In this document: positions 62,631 through 64,000 of the stretch, piece after piece | Position numbering within the stretch: position 1 is the stretch's first letter | Layout: every line of letters starts with the position of its first letter | From: Rhodothermia bacterium | GTDB lineage: Bacteria; Bacteroidota; Rhodothermia; Rhodothermales; UBA2364 | Reading direction: 5' to 3' | Length of the DNA: 64,000 bases | Assembly: GCA_017303715.1 (NCBI GenBank) | Contig: JAFLBZ010000005.1 | Coordinates: forward strand, 1 to 64,000 | Program-made: the position numbers and the translations under genes | Notes under the pieces: model-generated | Told to the model about the DNA's origin: nothing | The model's input: the letters and a program-made list of their open reading frames with translations, nothing else | Databases searched by the model: none

Positions 62631-64000
62631 ATGCGCTTTTTTAGTACAATATTTTTATTTTTATACGTTGGGAACACTGTTCCTGTTTTTGGCCAATATC
62701 TAGTACAGGATACATTACAAGTAAAGGTAAATGGTTTATACCAACTTAGACCCTTTATTGAGCGCAATTCCTTTAGACTTTTTTCTGGACAGAGGTCTCT
62801 TGATACCACTTGGTATCGTTTGAATGCAAAAACAGGTGGCCTTAGACTTCTCAAAGACCTTGATTCTAAGCAGCTCTTGGTAGCACAATACCGTGCTTTT
62901 CCTCTTGCTGTCCGGCAAACCTATTATCGGTATTTACCGCCTAATTTCAAACCAGATACCACGCTATTGCGCGATTTAAGCGCCTTTCGTCCGCCTCCCC
63001 CTAAAAACTATAACCCTTTTGAAGGCAGTAATTTGCAAAGAAGCGGCTCGATTACGCGAGGAATCATTGCTGGAAATAGAAGAGACGTGACCATTGCATC
63101 GGGATTTAAAATGCAACTTAACGGAGAAATTGCACCGGGAATACAACTCAATGCCAGTTTAACGGACGAAAACACACCCATCCAGCCAGAAGGAACCACC
63201 CAACGAATTAGTGATGTAGATCGAATTGTCATTGGGCTGTCGAGCAAAAATGCCAACTTGAATTTAGGAGACTTTGACCTTGCGATGAACCAAGGCCATT
63301 TTGCCAGAATAAACCGGAAATTGCAAGGCATCTCTGTTAAAAGTACGTTTCAACCAGCCTCAACATTGGTGGGTGAACAAAATGTCCGTATCTCGGCAGC
63401 AACTTCAAGGGGAATTTACCATAGTATGCAATTTAATGGACAAGAGGGGGTTCAAGGACCTTATCGGCTCTATGGAAAACAAGGGGAATCTTTCATTATT
63501 GTTATTGCAGGCTCAGAGCGTGTGTATATGGATGGTCAATTATTGGCACGCGGCGAATCGTTAGATTATGTAATTGACTATGCGTCGGGCGAGATCATGT
63601 TTAGTGCAAAAATAATGATGACGTCTGTAAAGCGCATTCAAGTAGAGTTTGAATATACCACCAACAGGTTTTCCAGGAGCCTTGTCGGTGCTCATGCCAC
63701 ATCCGCTTTTTTAAAGGACCGACATGCACCTTCCGGACGTATTTCCTTAGGGGTTAATGCCTTGAGAGAAGCAGACGCCATAGCTTTTACGGAGGAACTT
63801 AATGTATCTGACTTAGAATTGGAAGTACTTAAAAATGCTGGAGATGACCCCTTGGCTGCTACTGTTTCAGGTGCAACTTTAGTCCAGTTCGATCCAAAGG
63901 CTACCTATACGCAATATGTAAAACGGGATACGGTGATTGCAGGGATTTATCAAACTTTTTACAGGGTGATGCGGAGTTCATCCGAATCTTCTGAGGTTTA
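62631..64000 (+). CDS. Large surface protein of unknown function, cut by window end
   Basis: The frame from the ATG at 62631 stays open through the last base, so at least 456 residues are encoded and the gene continues outside the window. The signal peptide is MRFFSTIFLFLYVGNTVPVF. The pattern GSITRGIIAGNRRDVTIASG near residue 145, then LNASLTDENTPIQPEGTTQ near 182 and LNLGDFDLAMNQGHFARI near 215, recurs in large Bacteroidota/Chlorobi envelope proteins that I know only as conserved hypothetical. YMDGQLLARGESLDYVIDY near 305 and EFEYTTNRFSRS near 345 look like repeats of an extracellular beta domain. It could be an outer-membrane barrel, but the C-terminus is not visible. Confidence 0.7.
   Translation, partial: MRFFSTIFLFLYVGNTVPVFGQYLVQDTLQVKVNGLYQLRPFIERNSFRLFSGQRSLDTTWYRLNAKTGGLRLLKDLDSKQLLVAQYRAFPLAVRQTYYRYLPPNFKPDTTLLRDLSAFRPPPPKNYNPFEGSNLQRSGSITRGIIAGNRRDVTIASGFKMQLNGEIAPGIQLNASLTDENTPIQPEGTTQRISDVDRIVIGLSSKNANLNLGDFDLAMNQGHFARINRKLQGISVKSTFQPASTLVGEQNVRISAATSRGIYHSMQFNGQEGVQGPYRLYGKQGESFIIVIAGSERVYMDGQLLARGESLDYVIDYASGEIMFSAKIMMTSVKRIQVEFEYTTNRFSRSLVGAHATSAFLKDRHAPSGRISLGVNALREADAIAFTEELNVSDLELEVLKNAGDDPLAATVSGATLVQFDPKATYTQYVKRDTVIAGIYQTFYRVMRSSSESSEV

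Noticed and set aside
1-64000. tRNA or rRNA genes
   Set aside because: I looked for the GGTTCGAATCC-type T-arm and for rRNA-like stretches on both strands and found none; a covariance-model scan would be needed to exclude divergent ones.

Overview
The window reads like a chromosome segment from the Bacteroidota / Rhodothermota side of the FCB group, of moderate G+C. The evidence is protein-level: two secreted proteins end in type IX secretion (T9SS) C-terminal sorting domains (48644-50284 and 60362-62542), there is a GWxTD-domain protein, a TonB-dependent receptor, DUF1573 and DUF2147 proteins, and most housekeeping starts lack a Shine-Dalgarno sequence. I cannot name the species. I see no rRNA or tRNA genes and no insertion sequences.

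Layout. 1-17118 is ordinary chromosome: the 3' end of a leucyl aminopeptidase gene, a GWxTD protein, pdxA, a folB-folK-deoxynucleoside kinase cluster, gltX, small secreted proteins, a seven-haem cytochrome c with TPRs, a PfkB kinase, isocitrate dehydrogenase and a TonB receptor. 17119-36900 is the notable part: a complete type I CRISPR-Cas locus. It starts with a WYL-domain regulator preceded by a palindrome, followed by cas6-cas5-cas8-cas7-cas3-cas4-cas1-cas2, a leader of about 200 bp, and an array of 150 repeats (counted by hand) covering 9.7 kb. 37157-64000 returns to chromosomal genes: a tyrosine-recombinase-fold protein that has lost both catalytic arginines, a double-lipoyl E2 acyltransferase, sugar-metabolism enzymes, an LptF/G permease, sucC, an OmpA/PKD protein, alr, a phosphodiester glycosidase, a two-component system, a fused E1 dehydrogenase, RlpA, a cystathionine gamma-synthase/lyase, fumarylacetoacetase, a zinc metalloprotease and the start of a large surface protein.

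How the CRISPR genes work together. Cas6 should cut the array transcript within each repeat and leave an 8-nt AUUGAAAU handle. Cas5, Cas7 and Cas8 form Cascade. An in-frame start inside cas8 probably supplies the small subunit Cas11. Cas3 (HD nuclease plus helicase) degrades the target, and Cas4, Cas1 and Cas2 acquire spacers. The WYL protein is the likely regulator.

The array carries information about itself. Spacers 8 and 9 overlap on the same strand. Spacers 6 and 53 overlap on opposite strands. Spacers 9 and 38 are the same target with one substitution. Spacers 34 and 88 are near duplicates. The overlaps expose the 5' flanks of three protospacers: two read CCG, and the third has CCG one base further out. 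This gives a testable PAM without any database search.
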